The notes beneath the pieces were generated by a model. It was given only the letters and a program-made list of their open reading frames with translations, made no database searches and had not been told where the DNA came from. A stretch of DNA of 5,781 nt from the NCBI GenBank assembly GCA_027483785.1, contig JAIXTU010000334.1, positions 1 through 5,781 on the forward strand. The letters are read 5' to 3'. Both the position numbers and the translations under genes were made by a program. The stretch comes from Flavobacterium sp. (GTDB taxonomy: Bacteria; Bacteroidota; Bacteroidia; Flavobacteriales; Flavobacteriaceae). Shown here piece after piece: positions 1 to 5,047 of this stretch (its first letter is position 1; each line of letters begins with the position of its first letter).

Positions 1-578
1 CCCGAAGGATACAAAACGGTTTGCTGAAAAGCGTCCGATACTGCGTTAACTTCCGCACCACCCGCTCGTGGCATCAAAACTTCAAATACATTGTTGTAAT
101 CGAGTAAACCAATCGATAAATTTTGCGCCAAACCTGATCCAACAACCACTTGTCCGCTGTTTTGCAAAAACCACTCACCGGCGTAAATCGATTTCTGTAA
201 ACCCGTAACTGCTGTAAAATTTCCATCAACGCCTTTCAAAACAGCCACTTGTTCTTTGCCGTTGTAGGTAAATAATGCACGCTCTTCAACCACGCCCGAC
301 CACTTAAAAACATAGGGCAGTTTTGTTAAACTTTGCTTTTGTTCTGCCGTAAGGCTAAGCGACTTCCCTTTAACTACAACAGCTTTTAGATCCGGATCGG
401 CGGCGTTTGAAAACGAAAGTGAAAAGTTGATTAAACCGCTAAAAACCGACAACGCCACAAACAAAGCAGCGCCACCGGCAACAATACCAACCGCTGCAAT
501 TCGGTTAATAACGTTAATTGCGGTGCTTTTGCTGGCACTGCGCAAATATCTACGAGCAATGTAAAAAGAAACGTTCAC
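1..578 (-). CDS. LolC/LolE-type ABC transporter permease (FtsX family), N-terminal part
   Basis: Inner-membrane permease subunit related to LolC/LolE/FtsX, which in the Lol system releases lipoproteins from the inner membrane. Only the first 192 codons are in the window; the gene continues past its left edge. The start is GTG (578-576), read as Met, giving MNVSFYIARRYLRSASKST. The motif Y-I-A-R-R-Y-L near residues 6-12, followed by one long hydrophobic segment (about residues 20-46, A-I-N-V-I-N-R-I-A-A-V-G-I-V-A-G), is typical of the family N-terminus. The rest (about 50-192) matches the large periplasmic MacB/PCD-type domain that precedes the three C-terminal membrane helices. The start shares one base with the rbfA stop (TAGTG), so the two genes are probably co-transcribed and translationally coupled. 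Family assignment is firm; whether the substrate is lipoprotein is inferred, since many Bacteroidota paralogues are uncharacterised. Confidence 0.88.
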   Translation of the reverse strand, partial: MNVSFYIARRYLRSASKSTAINVINRIAAVGIVAGGAALFVALSVFSGLINFSLSFSNAADPDLKAVVVKGKSLSLTAEQKQSLTKLPYVFKWSGVVEERALFTYNGKEQVAVLKGVDGNFTAVTGLQKSIYAGEWFLQNSGQVVVGSGLAQNLSIGLLDYNNVFEVLMPRAGGAEVNAVSDAFQQTVLYPS

Positions 579-970
579 TACGATTTCTTTCTGCGTGGTA
601 ATAATTCAGGGTTCTCAATCGGATTTTCAGCGCCCGACAACGCCTTGTCGATTTGTTCGATGTATTCCAACGAATCGTCGATATAGAAATTCAACGACGG
701 TACGCGGCGCAATTGCATTTTAACGCGTTGTGCCAAATCGTGTTTAATTAACGGAGCGTTCGTTTTTATGCCAGCCAACATTTCGGCAGCGCGCTCCGGC
801 GGAAATATGCTTAGGTGCACAGCGGCAACCGATAAATCTGTGGTAACAGAAACTTTACTCACAGAAATCACCAAATTAGAAATATGGTTTTTGCGAATTT
901 CACCTTGCAAAATATCCACCAAATCTTTTTGCAACAAAGCGCCTATTTTCTTCTGTCTGTTTGTTTCCAT
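578..970 (-). CDS. rbfA: 30S ribosome-binding factor RbfA
   Basis: RbfA binds the small ribosomal subunit late in assembly, helps 16S rRNA maturation and is needed for cold adaptation. The 130-residue product is full length for the family. It has the single KH-like fold: the opening E-T-N-R-Q-K-K-I-G-A-L-L-Q-K-D-L, the central strand V-T-T-D-L-S-V-A-A-V-H-L-S-I (about 42-55), the helix with L-A-Q-R-V-K-M-Q-L-R-R-V-P-S-L-N-F (about 79-95), and the closing Y-I-D-D-S-L-E-Y-I-E-Q-I-D segment. The tail is short and basic (R-R-K-K-S). The start is ATG at 970-968, four bases after a consensus Bacteroidota -7 box, so the mRNA may be nearly leaderless. The stop TAG overlaps the GTG of the downstream permease. 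Base composition is like that of mce; this is a core gene. Confidence 0.95.
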   Translation of the reverse strand: METNRQKKIGALLQKDLVDILQGEIRKNHISNLVISVSKVSVTTDLSVAAVHLSIFPPERAAEMLAGIKTNAPLIKHDLAQRVKMQLRRVPSLNFYIDDSLEYIEQIDKALSGAENPIENPELLPRRKKS

Positions 971-974
971 GCTG

Positions 975-982
975 CAAATTTA
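975..982 (-). promoter_or_regulatory. -7 promoter element of rbfA (TAAATTTG)
   Basis: Read on the minus strand, TAAATTTG matches the Bacteroidota primary-sigma -7 consensus TAnnTTTG exactly and lies four bases before the rbfA ATG. Transcription would start at or next to the start codon. No convincing -33 TTTG at 17-23 bp was found, so the call rests on the -7 box alone. Confidence 0.5.
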
Positions 983-1036
983 GGCTAATCGCACAAATTG
1001 TGAGGCACTAAAGCGCAGAACATCGGTGCGAAAGTT

Positions 1037-1044
1037 TATTTTTG
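1037..1044 (+). promoter_or_regulatory. -7 promoter element of mce (TATTTTTG)
   Basis: TATTTTTG fits TAnnTTTG and ends 12 bases before the mce ATG, the same distance as in arsR at the right end. An upstream TTG in an extended ORF (1042-1044) lies inside this box, which argues against TTG as the start codon. The predicted leader is only a few bases long. Confidence 0.4.
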
Positions 1045-1056
1045 AAAAAAAACTGC

Positions 1057-1476
1057 ATGCTTAAAATAGAACATATCGGAATTGCCGTTCGCGATTTAGA
1101 ATCGGCGAATAGTTTGTACGAAAAATTGTTAGGAGCCGCTCCGTACAAAGAGGAAGTGGTTGAAAGTGAAGGTGTAAAAACCTCTTTTTTCGAAAACGGA
1201 CCCAATAAAATCGAGTTGTTAGAGGCTACGAATACCGATTCGGCTATAGCCAAGTTTATAGAAAAAAAGGGCGAGGGCATTCACCACATTGCGTTTGCCG
1301 TGGCCGATATTCAGGCAGAAATGACGCGTTTGCGCGAAGCCGGATTTACCCTGTTGAACGAAACACCCAAGCGCGGTGCCGACAACAAGTTGGTTTGTTT
1401 TGTGCACCCCAAGTCGGCAAACGGCGTTTTAGTCGAGTTGTGTCAGGATATAGTTGCAGAAAACACAAATAGTTAG
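1057..1476 (+). CDS. mce: Methylmalonyl-CoA epimerase
   Basis: Interconverts (2R)- and (2S)-methylmalonyl-CoA, linking succinyl-CoA and propionyl-CoA metabolism through methylmalonyl-CoA mutase; cytosolic. The 139-residue protein is usual in length. It shows two vicinal-oxygen-chelate (glyoxalase-fold) modules, about residues 1-60 and 73-130. The expected metal ligands can be placed at His6 (I-E-H-I-G-I-A-V), Glu53 or its neighbourhood (K-I-E-L-L-E), His77 (G-E-G-I-H-H-I-A-F) and Glu127 (V-L-V-E-L-C). The 50-residue distance from His77 to Glu127 equals that between the corresponding ligands of characterised epimerases. G-A-D-N-K-L-V-C-F-V-H-P-K-S (107-120) is the family signature loop. ATG at 1057 is preferred over an in-frame TTG at 1042 because homologues begin M-L-K-I-E-H and the TTG falls in the predicted promoter. 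It is divergent from rbfA and has no operon partner here; its stop (TAG, 1474-1476) touches the tRNA promoter. Confidence 0.95.
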   Translation: MLKIEHIGIAVRDLESANSLYEKLLGAAPYKEEVVESEGVKTSFFENGPNKIELLEATNTDSAIAKFIEKKGEGIHHIAFAVADIQAEMTRLREAGFTLLNETPKRGADNKLVCFVHPKSANGVLVELCQDIVAENTNS

Positions 1477-1484
1477 TAATATTG
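1454..1484 (+). promoter_or_regulatory. Promoter of the CAT tRNA (TTG-N20-TAATATTG)
   Basis: TTG at 1454-1456 and TAATATTG at 1477-1484 are separated by 20 bp, inside the 17-23 bp range for Bacteroidota promoters. The -7 box differs from TAnnTTTG at one base and is identical to the one read for arsR (5437-5444). The start point would be about 1490, a few bases before the mature tRNA. The -33 part lies inside the end of mce. Confidence 0.5.
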
Positions 1485-1495
1485 CAGCCCTAAAC

Positions 1496-1569
1496 GGTCC
1501 TATAGCTCATTCGGTTAGAGCAACTGACTCATAATCAGTAGGTGCTTGGTTCGATTCCAAGTGGGACCA
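1496..1569 (+). tRNA. tRNA with CAT anticodon (elongator Met or Ile2)
   Basis: A complete cloverleaf of 74 bases. The acceptor stem is G-G-T-C-C-T-A against T-G-G-G-A-C-C with one G-T wobble. The D-stem is GCTC/GAGC, the anticodon stem ACTGA/TCAGT, and the anticodon CAT lies at 1530-1532 in the loop CTCATAA. The T-stem is CTTGG/CCAAG with loop TTCGATT, and the discriminator is A. The next bases are CCC, so the CCA end is not encoded. A CAT anticodon can be initiator Met, elongator Met or, after lysidine modification, Ile2. The paired first acceptor position (G1-C72) argues against initiator. C4-G69 and C5-G68 are the pairs TilS favours in tRNA-Ile2 of E. coli, but T29-A41 lacks one E. coli Ile determinant, so Met and Ile2 stay open. 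Confidence 0.95.
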
Positions 1570-1574
1570 CCCGA

Positions 1575-1607
1575 AAGCCTTGCCTCGCGCAGGGCTTTTT
1601 TGTTTTT
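1575..1607 (+). terminator. Intrinsic terminator of the tRNA gene
   Basis: A nine-base-pair stem (AAGCCTTGC / GCAGGGCTT, with one T-G wobble), a CTCGC loop and then a T-rich tract (TTTT-G-TTTTT). It starts six bases after the tRNA and is a textbook rho-independent terminator. Confidence 0.9.
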
Positions 1608-1667
1608 AGGATGTTTATTTGGGCACATCCTGCCGCAAAAAGTAGTGGAAATACGTGAGGCGGCAGG
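1608..1667. repeat. Two consecutive perfect inverted repeats after the terminator
   Basis: AGGATGT (1608-1614) pairs with ACATCCT (1625-1631) across 10 bases. CCTGCCGC (1629-1636) pairs with GCGGCAGG (1660-1667) across 23 bases. The two overlap by three bases, so they are alternative structures. The second abuts the structured element that begins at about 1661 and may be part of its border. Confidence 0.5.
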
Positions 1668-1803
1668 TCGGGCCATACGCTACAAGGCGCACTTCAAAAG
1701 TCGTTTCAGCCCATTTTTTGCGTCGGCTTCTTGGGTCGCCCCCGCAAAAAAGGCTTCAATCGTCTTTTTTCAGTACGGCTTTCCGCTGCTGTCCCTTGTG
1801 CGA
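1661..1803 (-). ncRNA. Structured intergenic element, Flavo-1-like (copy 1, minus strand)
   Basis: Read on the minus strand this begins AGGGACAGCAGCGGAAAGCC and ends with a TAGCG-containing arm (TAGCGTATGGCCCG). That is the layout of the element at 5166-5304 on the plus strand. Both share the core GGCGACCC(A/T)AGAAGCC followed by GACGCA or CGCCGCA (1719-1740 here). Paired GNAGCGG/TAGCGG arms enclosing a variable hairpin occur in many copies in Flavobacteria, as I recall; the Flavo-1 RNA motif is the closest named family I know, and that match is from memory. It could also be a non-transcribed repeat. The large open frame crossing it (1546-1866, plus) also spans the tRNA end and the terminator and is not a gene. 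Confidence 0.45.
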
Positions 1804-1839
1804 AATAGTGCACAACAAAACGTATCGTGCGCATCCGAC

Positions 1840-2277
1840 AGTGCGAATTTGCAATCCGTGCTTTAAAAGAAAAAAGACGACTTCATAATTACTCGTGCTC
1901 CACATCAGTCTCCCGACTTTGCGGTAAAACTTGACAGCACGAATCGATAGCGCAGATTCGTTAGCGCGGATTTACAATCCGTGCCATCAAAGAGTTAAAA
2001 ACACGACACGTGCTCCGCATCAGTCTCCCGACTTTGCGGCAAAACTCGTTAGCGCGGATTTATAATCCGTGCCAGCGACTAGTTTAAAACACGACACGTG
2101 CTCCGCAACAGTCTCCCGACTTTGCGGCAAAACTAGATCTCACGAATTCGATCTCACGAATCGTTAGCACGTATTTGCAATCCGTGCCATCAAAGAGTTT
2201 GAAACACGCCACGTGCTCCGCAACAGTCTCCCGACTTTGCGGCAAAACTCGATAGCGCGGATTTGAAATCTCTGCCA
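1840..2277 (+). repeat. REP/BIME-like mosaic array of two hairpin units (A and B)
   Basis: Unit A (38 bp) occurs at 1894-1931, 2009-2046, 2097-2134 and 2212-2249. Each reads CGTGCTCC-gca, then CAGTCTCCCGACTTTGCGG and aaaact. In the 2097 copy CCGCAA pairs with TTGCGG and AGTC with GACT, leaving one bulged C and a TCCC loop. Unit B (25 bp) occurs at 1840-1864, 1962-1986, 2050-2074, 2165-2189 and 2253-2277. It pairs GCGCGGATT with AATCCGTGC around a 3-nt loop, and the last copy has a decayed right arm. A-to-A spacing is 115, 88 and 115 bp, with a conserved linker (caaagagtt-aaacacg) before three A copies. A 12-bp direct repeat GATCTCACGAAT (2136-2147, 2150-2161) lies inside. No RAYT transposase is in the window. 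Open frames over this stretch are repeat translations, not genes. Confidence 0.8.
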
Positions 2278-2278
2278 A

Positions 2279-2380
2279 TAAAAAAGATAAAAACCTACGT
2301 GATAACGTTTTCGTTTTATTAGATTTGTTGTAGCAGTGAGTGCAATCAAGGCTTTAGCCGAACAGACGAAGTAAATCCGC
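2279..2380 (+). repeat. Repeat unit C, copy 1
   Basis: About 100 bp that align with 4404-4506: AAAAAAGATAAAA, then CTAC, TAACG-TTTCGTTTT, TTAGATTTGTT, and later GCTTTA-CCGAACAG followed by GTAAATC. It directly follows an A-B pair, as copy 2 does, so A-B-C is one composite of about 170-180 bp. Similarity stops at about 2380, where in-frame mod-like codons begin. The minus-strand open frame across it is conserved between copies only because the DNA is. Confidence 0.7.
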
Positions 2381-2382
2381 AA

Positions 2383-2466
2383 TATCGAGGTTTCACAGAT
2401 GTCGAAAAGGCCAATTCGGTGCAAACATTAAACCGATTAGGCATCAATGAGGTGAAAAGTATTTAA
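2383..2466 (+). pseudogene. 3' remnant of a type III restriction-modification methyltransferase (mod)
   Basis: An in-frame stretch of 27 codons ending in TAA at 2464-2466. Its residues R-G-F-T-D, then E-K-A-N-S-V-Q-T-L, then G-I-N-E-V-K-S-I fit, from memory, the C-terminal tail of Mod subunits of Bacteroidota type III systems (pattern F-R-D-x-x-F, D-x-x-K-x-N-x-x-Q-x-L, G-I-x-x-V-K-S-I). Everything upstream of this tail, including the catalytic part, is missing and is replaced by repeat unit C. The stop codon is itself the first three bases of the first TAAGCAAG repeat. The AlbA_2 regulator and a res-like fragment follow on the same strand, which supports the reading. The piece is short, so the family call is tentative. 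Confidence 0.5.
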
Positions 2467-2569
2467 GCAAGACTTATTCACAAATAAGCAAGGTTGTCAA
2501 CAGCGCTGTAAATACTTTAAAATCAATGGTTTTGTAAAAATAAGCAAGTTTTTTTCATAATTAAGCAAG
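2464..2569 (+). promoter_or_regulatory. Two pairs of TAAGCAAG repeats, each pair spaced 21 bp
   Basis: Exact TAAGCAAG copies lie at 2464-2471, 2485-2492, 2541-2548 and 2562-2569, all on the plus strand. Within each pair the start-to-start distance is exactly 21 bp, two turns of B-DNA, so both copies face the same side of the helix. The pairs are 56 bp apart and a perfect 10-bp palindrome, ACAGCGCTGT (2500-2509), lies between them. The last copy ends six bases before the ATG of the AlbA_2 gene. Further copies follow that gene (4041-4147). The inferred role is an operator array for the encoded DNA-binding protein; no function is known to me. Confidence 0.7.
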
Positions 2570-2575
2570 GCAAAA

Positions 2576-4033
2576 ATGAGGGCTTCTGTTTCAAAAATAA
2601 ACACATTGGTTACAAAAGAGTATCTTCAAACACAAGTTGAAAATCAATATTTCGAACGTAAAGGACTTGGTGAGAAAGATATTAAGCCAGTGAAAATAGC
2701 GGAAGAATTGATTGGTATGTTGAATGCAGATGGCGGAATACTTGCCTTTGGTGTTGCAGATGATGGTACTATTGAAGACTTAAATGAATTAGGTAGTAAA
2801 TTAGATGGCTATCGAACATTGATTTTTGATTTTATCCATCCAGCTTGTAATGTTGAATTGGAAGAAGTTGAAATCGATGGAAAGCTTGTGTTTCTTTTCC
2901 ATGTTGAGCAAGAGTTAGAGCGTATATTTTGCACCAAGGATAATTAAAAATACTTTTTACGAGTTCACGATTCAAACAGACTATTAGATTTAGACCGAAT
3001 TAAAAAACTTGAATATGACAAATCAATCAGACGATTTGAAGAAGAAATAGTTAAGAATTTTGAGCAAGAAGACCTTGACCAAGAATTATTGCAAGAATAT
3101 AAGCTCAAGCTAAATTATAAAGATAACGTCCTAGATTTATTGGTGAAAAGACATTTGGCCACTAAAAAGGGAGAGGAATATTCATTCAAAAATGCATCAG
3201 TGTTATTATTCGCAGCTGAACCCGAAAAATATATTCCATCTGCATCCGTAAGATACATTCGGTATGAAGGAACGGAAGCATTGACAGGCGTGAGTCATAA
3301 TGTGGTAAAAGATGAGCGATTCGAAAATAATATTCCCATATTAATAGGTGAGCTTAAGACGTTCTTAAAAGCGTCATTTAAAGATTACTATTTCTTAGAT
3401 ATGGAGTCTGGTAAATTTGAAAAAGTACCAGAATATCCAGAAGAAGCTTGGCTTGAGGGGATTGTTAATGCGCTATGCCATCGTTCTTATAACGTACAAG
3501 GAAATGCTATTTACATTAAGCATTTCGATAACCGTCTTGAAATAAGCAACAGTGGTCCTTTACCTGCGCAAGTTACAATTCAAAATATTAAGACTGAAAG
3601 ATTTGCTAGAAACCCAAGGGTGGCTAGAGTCCTTGAAGATATGGGCTATGTTAGACAGTTAAATGAAGGTGTGTCTAGGATATACGAATAAATGGAAAAA
3701 TCTATGCTGTCTATTCCTGAGTATTCTGAAAAGAATGGTAATGTTTATTTAGTTCTTAGAAATAAAATAAGTGGCCATTCCAAAACAATTCATGATTCGG
3801 TAATGGAAAAAATAGAAAAAGACTGGAAGATTTACAATGAAACGCAAAAAAAGATATTCTTTTATCTTTTCACTCGTCACAAAGCCGCTTTAAGTGAGAT
3901 AGTTGCTTATGTGCAAATTAATGAAAACACTGTTCGTGCATATTTGAATAAGTTTATTGATGATAAATTAGTAGACAAACAGAGTAGCAAACAACGCGAC
4001 ATTAACGCGCTGTATATGTTTAAGAAGCAATAA
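2576..4033 (+). pseudogene. AlbA_2 / Schlafen-domain ATP-binding transcriptional regulator (RecG-like, COG2865 type), broken by two in-frame stops
   Basis: A 485-codon frame that stays open in one phase but holds TAA at codon 124 (2945-2947) and codon 372 (3689-3691). Residues about 20-120 form the AlbA_2 DNA-binding domain (Y-F-E-R-K-G, then E-E-L-I-G-M-L-N-A-D-G-G-I-L-A-F-G-V). Residues about 285-370 form a divergent GHKL ATPase-like domain (G-I-V-N-A-L-C-H-R-S-Y with Asn298, His302 and Arg303, then D-N-R-L-E-I-S-N-S-G). The C-terminal roughly 80 residues look like a winged helix (A-L-S-E-I-V-A-Y ... T-V-R-A-Y-L-N-K-F-I). Sequence resumes in homology straight after each stop (K-Y-F-L-R-V and M-E-K-S-M-L-S), so each looks like one point change, such as GAA or TCA to TAA. 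ATG at 2576 is the natural start. The gene is AT-rich against the flanks, suggesting transfer. It may yield only fragments, unless the stops are read through or are sequencing errors. Confidence 0.85.
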
Positions 4034-4040
4034 TTGTTGT

Positions 4041-4147
4041 TTAGCAAGATTTAAACTCACTTTAGCAAGATAGTAAACGTTTATTTAACTTCTTGACTAT
4101 GAGGAATGTTAAACAACATTAGTTAGATTAAGTACGAAATAAGCAAG
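4041..4147 (+). promoter_or_regulatory. Downstream T(A/T)AGCAAG repeats with the same 21-bp spacing
   Basis: TTAGCAAG at 4041-4048 and 4062-4069 are again exactly 21 bp apart. TAAGCAAG at 4140-4147 has a 6-of-8 match, TTAGTTAG, exactly 21 bp before it (4119-4126). All are in the same orientation as the upstream copies. The array occupies the gap between the AlbA_2 gene and the res-like start, so both gaps of the fossil operon carry it. Confidence 0.65.
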
Positions 4148-4156
4148 ATTCAAATC

Positions 4157-4241
4157 TTATTTGATGGTTATTTGATTTTAGAAGATTTAATCGGCGTTAA
4201 GCCTTGAAAATAAAGCGTTTTTTATTTGATGGTTATATGAT
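4157..4241 (+). repeat. Pair of 20-bp direct repeats before the res-like start
   Basis: TTATTTGATGGTTATTTGAT (4157-4176) and TTATTTGATGGTTATATGAT (4222-4241) match at 19 of 20 bases, 65 bp apart. No gene or promoter box is evident between them. They could be operator-like sites or a local duplication. Confidence 0.55.
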
Positions 4242-4271
4242 AACTCAGATGAAAAACAAAATATAGTGATT

Positions 4272-4324
4272 ATGAAAATACAATTTGATGGAGCATTAAA
4301 CTACCAACAAGAAGCTGTTGATCT
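4272..4324 (+). pseudogene. 5' remnant of a type III restriction enzyme Res subunit (helicase/nuclease)
   Basis: The frame starts at ATG 4272 and gives MKIQFDGALNYQQEAVD before running into repeat unit A at about 4324; it then reads repeat sequence and stops at 4356-4358. The opening M-K-I-x-F, then L-x-Y-Q-x-x-A-V, is how Res subunits of type III systems begin, and Y-Q-x-x-A is their helicase Q-motif (family knowledge, not searched). All helicase and nuclease motifs are gone. The order mod tail, AlbA_2 regulator, res head on one strand makes a degraded type III operon the simplest reading. Only 17-18 residues support the call; another DEAD-type helicase with the same opening is possible. Confidence 0.5.
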
Positions 4325-4403
4325 CGTGCTCCGAAACAGTCTCCCGACTTTGCGGTAAAACTCGATCGTGCAAATAGGTAGCGCGGATTTGCAATCTGTG
4401 CCC
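4325..4403 (+). repeat. A and B hairpin units, second composite
   Basis: Unit A at 4325-4362 keeps the AGTC-TCCC-GACT inner hairpin; the outer arm has one mismatch (CCGAAA against TTGCGG). Unit B is at 4379-4403. A 16-bp segment separates them, longer than in the 2212-2277 pair. The unit A border coincides with loss of homology of the res-like fragment. Confidence 0.75.
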
Positions 4404-4506
4404 ACAAAAAAGATAAAAGACTACATCGTAACGGTTTCGTTTTGTTAGATTTGTTTTTGCACGGACTAGATCCGAAGCTTTACCCGAACAGAAAAGGTAA
4501 ATCGCC
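4404..4506 (+). repeat. Repeat unit C, copy 2
   Basis: Aligns with 2279-2380 from AAAAAAGATAAAA through TTAGATTTGTT to CCGAACAG and GTAAATC. It ends at about 4506, where a different in-frame gene tail begins, just as copy 1 runs into the mod-like tail. Confidence 0.7.
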
Positions 4507-4605
4507 GCTAGCTGGGTTCCGAAAATCTTGAATGAAACCGAGGCAGGAGGTGCGCCGAACAATGATGAAAATATGGTGAGTCGATTACATAGCAATACTA
4601 AGTAA
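4507..4605 (+). pseudogene. 3' fragment of an unidentified gene
   Basis: A 32-codon open stretch ending with TAA at 4603-4605. It reads A-S-W-V-P-K-I-L-N-E-T-E-A-G-G-A-P-N-N-D, then E-N-M-V-S-R-L-H-S-N-T-K. An in-frame stop inside unit C (4498-4500) bars it on the left, and there is no plausible start of its own. I do not recognise the family. The coding reading rests on its position: it lies after unit C exactly as the mod-like tail does, and the next gene starts one base after its stop, a spacing typical of operon partners. It could be the end of a secreted or polymorphic toxin whose partner follows, but no toxin motif is visible. Confidence 0.35.
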
Positions 4606-4606
4606 C

Positions 4607-5032
4607 ATGATGAAATTTAAAGTAAAATATATTTTATTCTCAGTTTTAATCTACTTTTTAGTTTTGGAACTAATCAAGTTTATGATTTTGTTTTACTTTT
4701 TTTACACAGACGAATCTTTTTATACTGGTACATTGAAAGAAGTGAGCTATAGTGTTCCGCGTAAAATTGCTTTGTCCTTGGTAATGCCTTTATTTATTGG
4801 AATTCCAATTCTTTACTTCAAGGTCTATGAGCTGACTCTTTTAAATAAAGTTGAAAAAGCCGCAGTTATTGTTGGCTCCATTTTAATCTATTATAATATT
4901 GATGTCCGCAAATTATTCTTTTTCGTTGAAAACCATCGAGTGAAATTAATTTATGGAATTCTATTCTGCTTGGTAGTTGTATATTTTTTTTTATCAAAAT
5001 ATAAGATTCGAAAGTTTGAATCTAAAAATTAA
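4607..5032 (+). CDS. Small four-helix membrane protein of unknown function
   Basis: A 141-residue protein, intact and AT-rich, starting at ATG 4607 (a second ATG follows at 4610). Hydrophobic segments lie at about residues 8-32, 54-71, 85-98 (weaker) and 112-130. The loop at 33-53 is polar and the C-terminus basic (K-Y-K-I-R-K-F-E-S-K-N). I recognise no family and no catalytic motif. The gene begins one base after the stop of the truncated upstream gene (TAA-c-ATG), so it was probably the second gene of a two-gene unit whose first member has been cut away. Small membrane proteins placed this way are sometimes immunity proteins of toxin pairs; here that is only a guess. No Shine-Dalgarno or own promoter is evident. 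Repeat unit A follows 15 bases after its stop. Confidence 0.7.
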   Translation: MMKFKVKYILFSVLIYFLVLELIKFMILFYFFYTDESFYTGTLKEVSYSVPRKIALSLVMPLFIGIPILYFKVYELTLLNKVEKAAVIVGSILIYYNIDVRKLFFFVENHRVKLIYGILFCLVVVYFFLSKYKIRKFESKN

Positions 5033-5047
5033 ACAGATATACAAGCT

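Noticed and set aside
1042..1059. TTG at 1042 as start of mce
   Set aside because: It adds five residues not expected in the family and overlaps the -7 box; ATG 1057 gives the usual N-terminus.
768..1407. Open frames opposite or across rbfA and mce
   Set aside because: They are shadows of two well-recognised genes and have no family features.
1546..1888. Two plus-strand open frames of 106 and 77 codons
   Set aside because: They begin inside the tRNA or the structured element and run through the terminator and hairpin repeats; their residues (e.g. R-I-C-N-P-C) are translations of unit B.
1840..2277. CRISPR-like array
   Set aside because: The repeats come as two alternating hairpin types with 88-115 bp periods and conserved linkers, not unique spacers of uniform length, and no cas gene is near.
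2084..2424. Minus-strand open frames of 64 and 86 codons
   Set aside because: They lie over repeat units A, B and C and end in the mod-like tail; similarity to the frame at 4296-4595 follows from DNA repeat identity.
3089..3691. Separate gene starting at TTG 3089, and another at ATG 3692
   Set aside because: Both are pieces of the one regulator frame begun at 2576; family sequence runs across the stops, so they are not independent genes.
2945..3691. TAA reassigned to a sense codon in this organism
   Set aside because: TAA is the natural end of the regulator (4031-4033) and of the membrane protein (5030-5032), and does not occur inside rbfA, mce or the visible arsR.
2340..4330. Insertion sequence or transposon around the regulator
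   Set aside because: No transposase, no terminal inverted repeats and no target duplication could be seen; the direct A-B-C copies are not IS ends.
4296..4595. Minus-strand open frame of 99 codons
   Set aside because: It covers A-B-C copy 2 and the opposite strand of two gene fragments, with no domain of its own.
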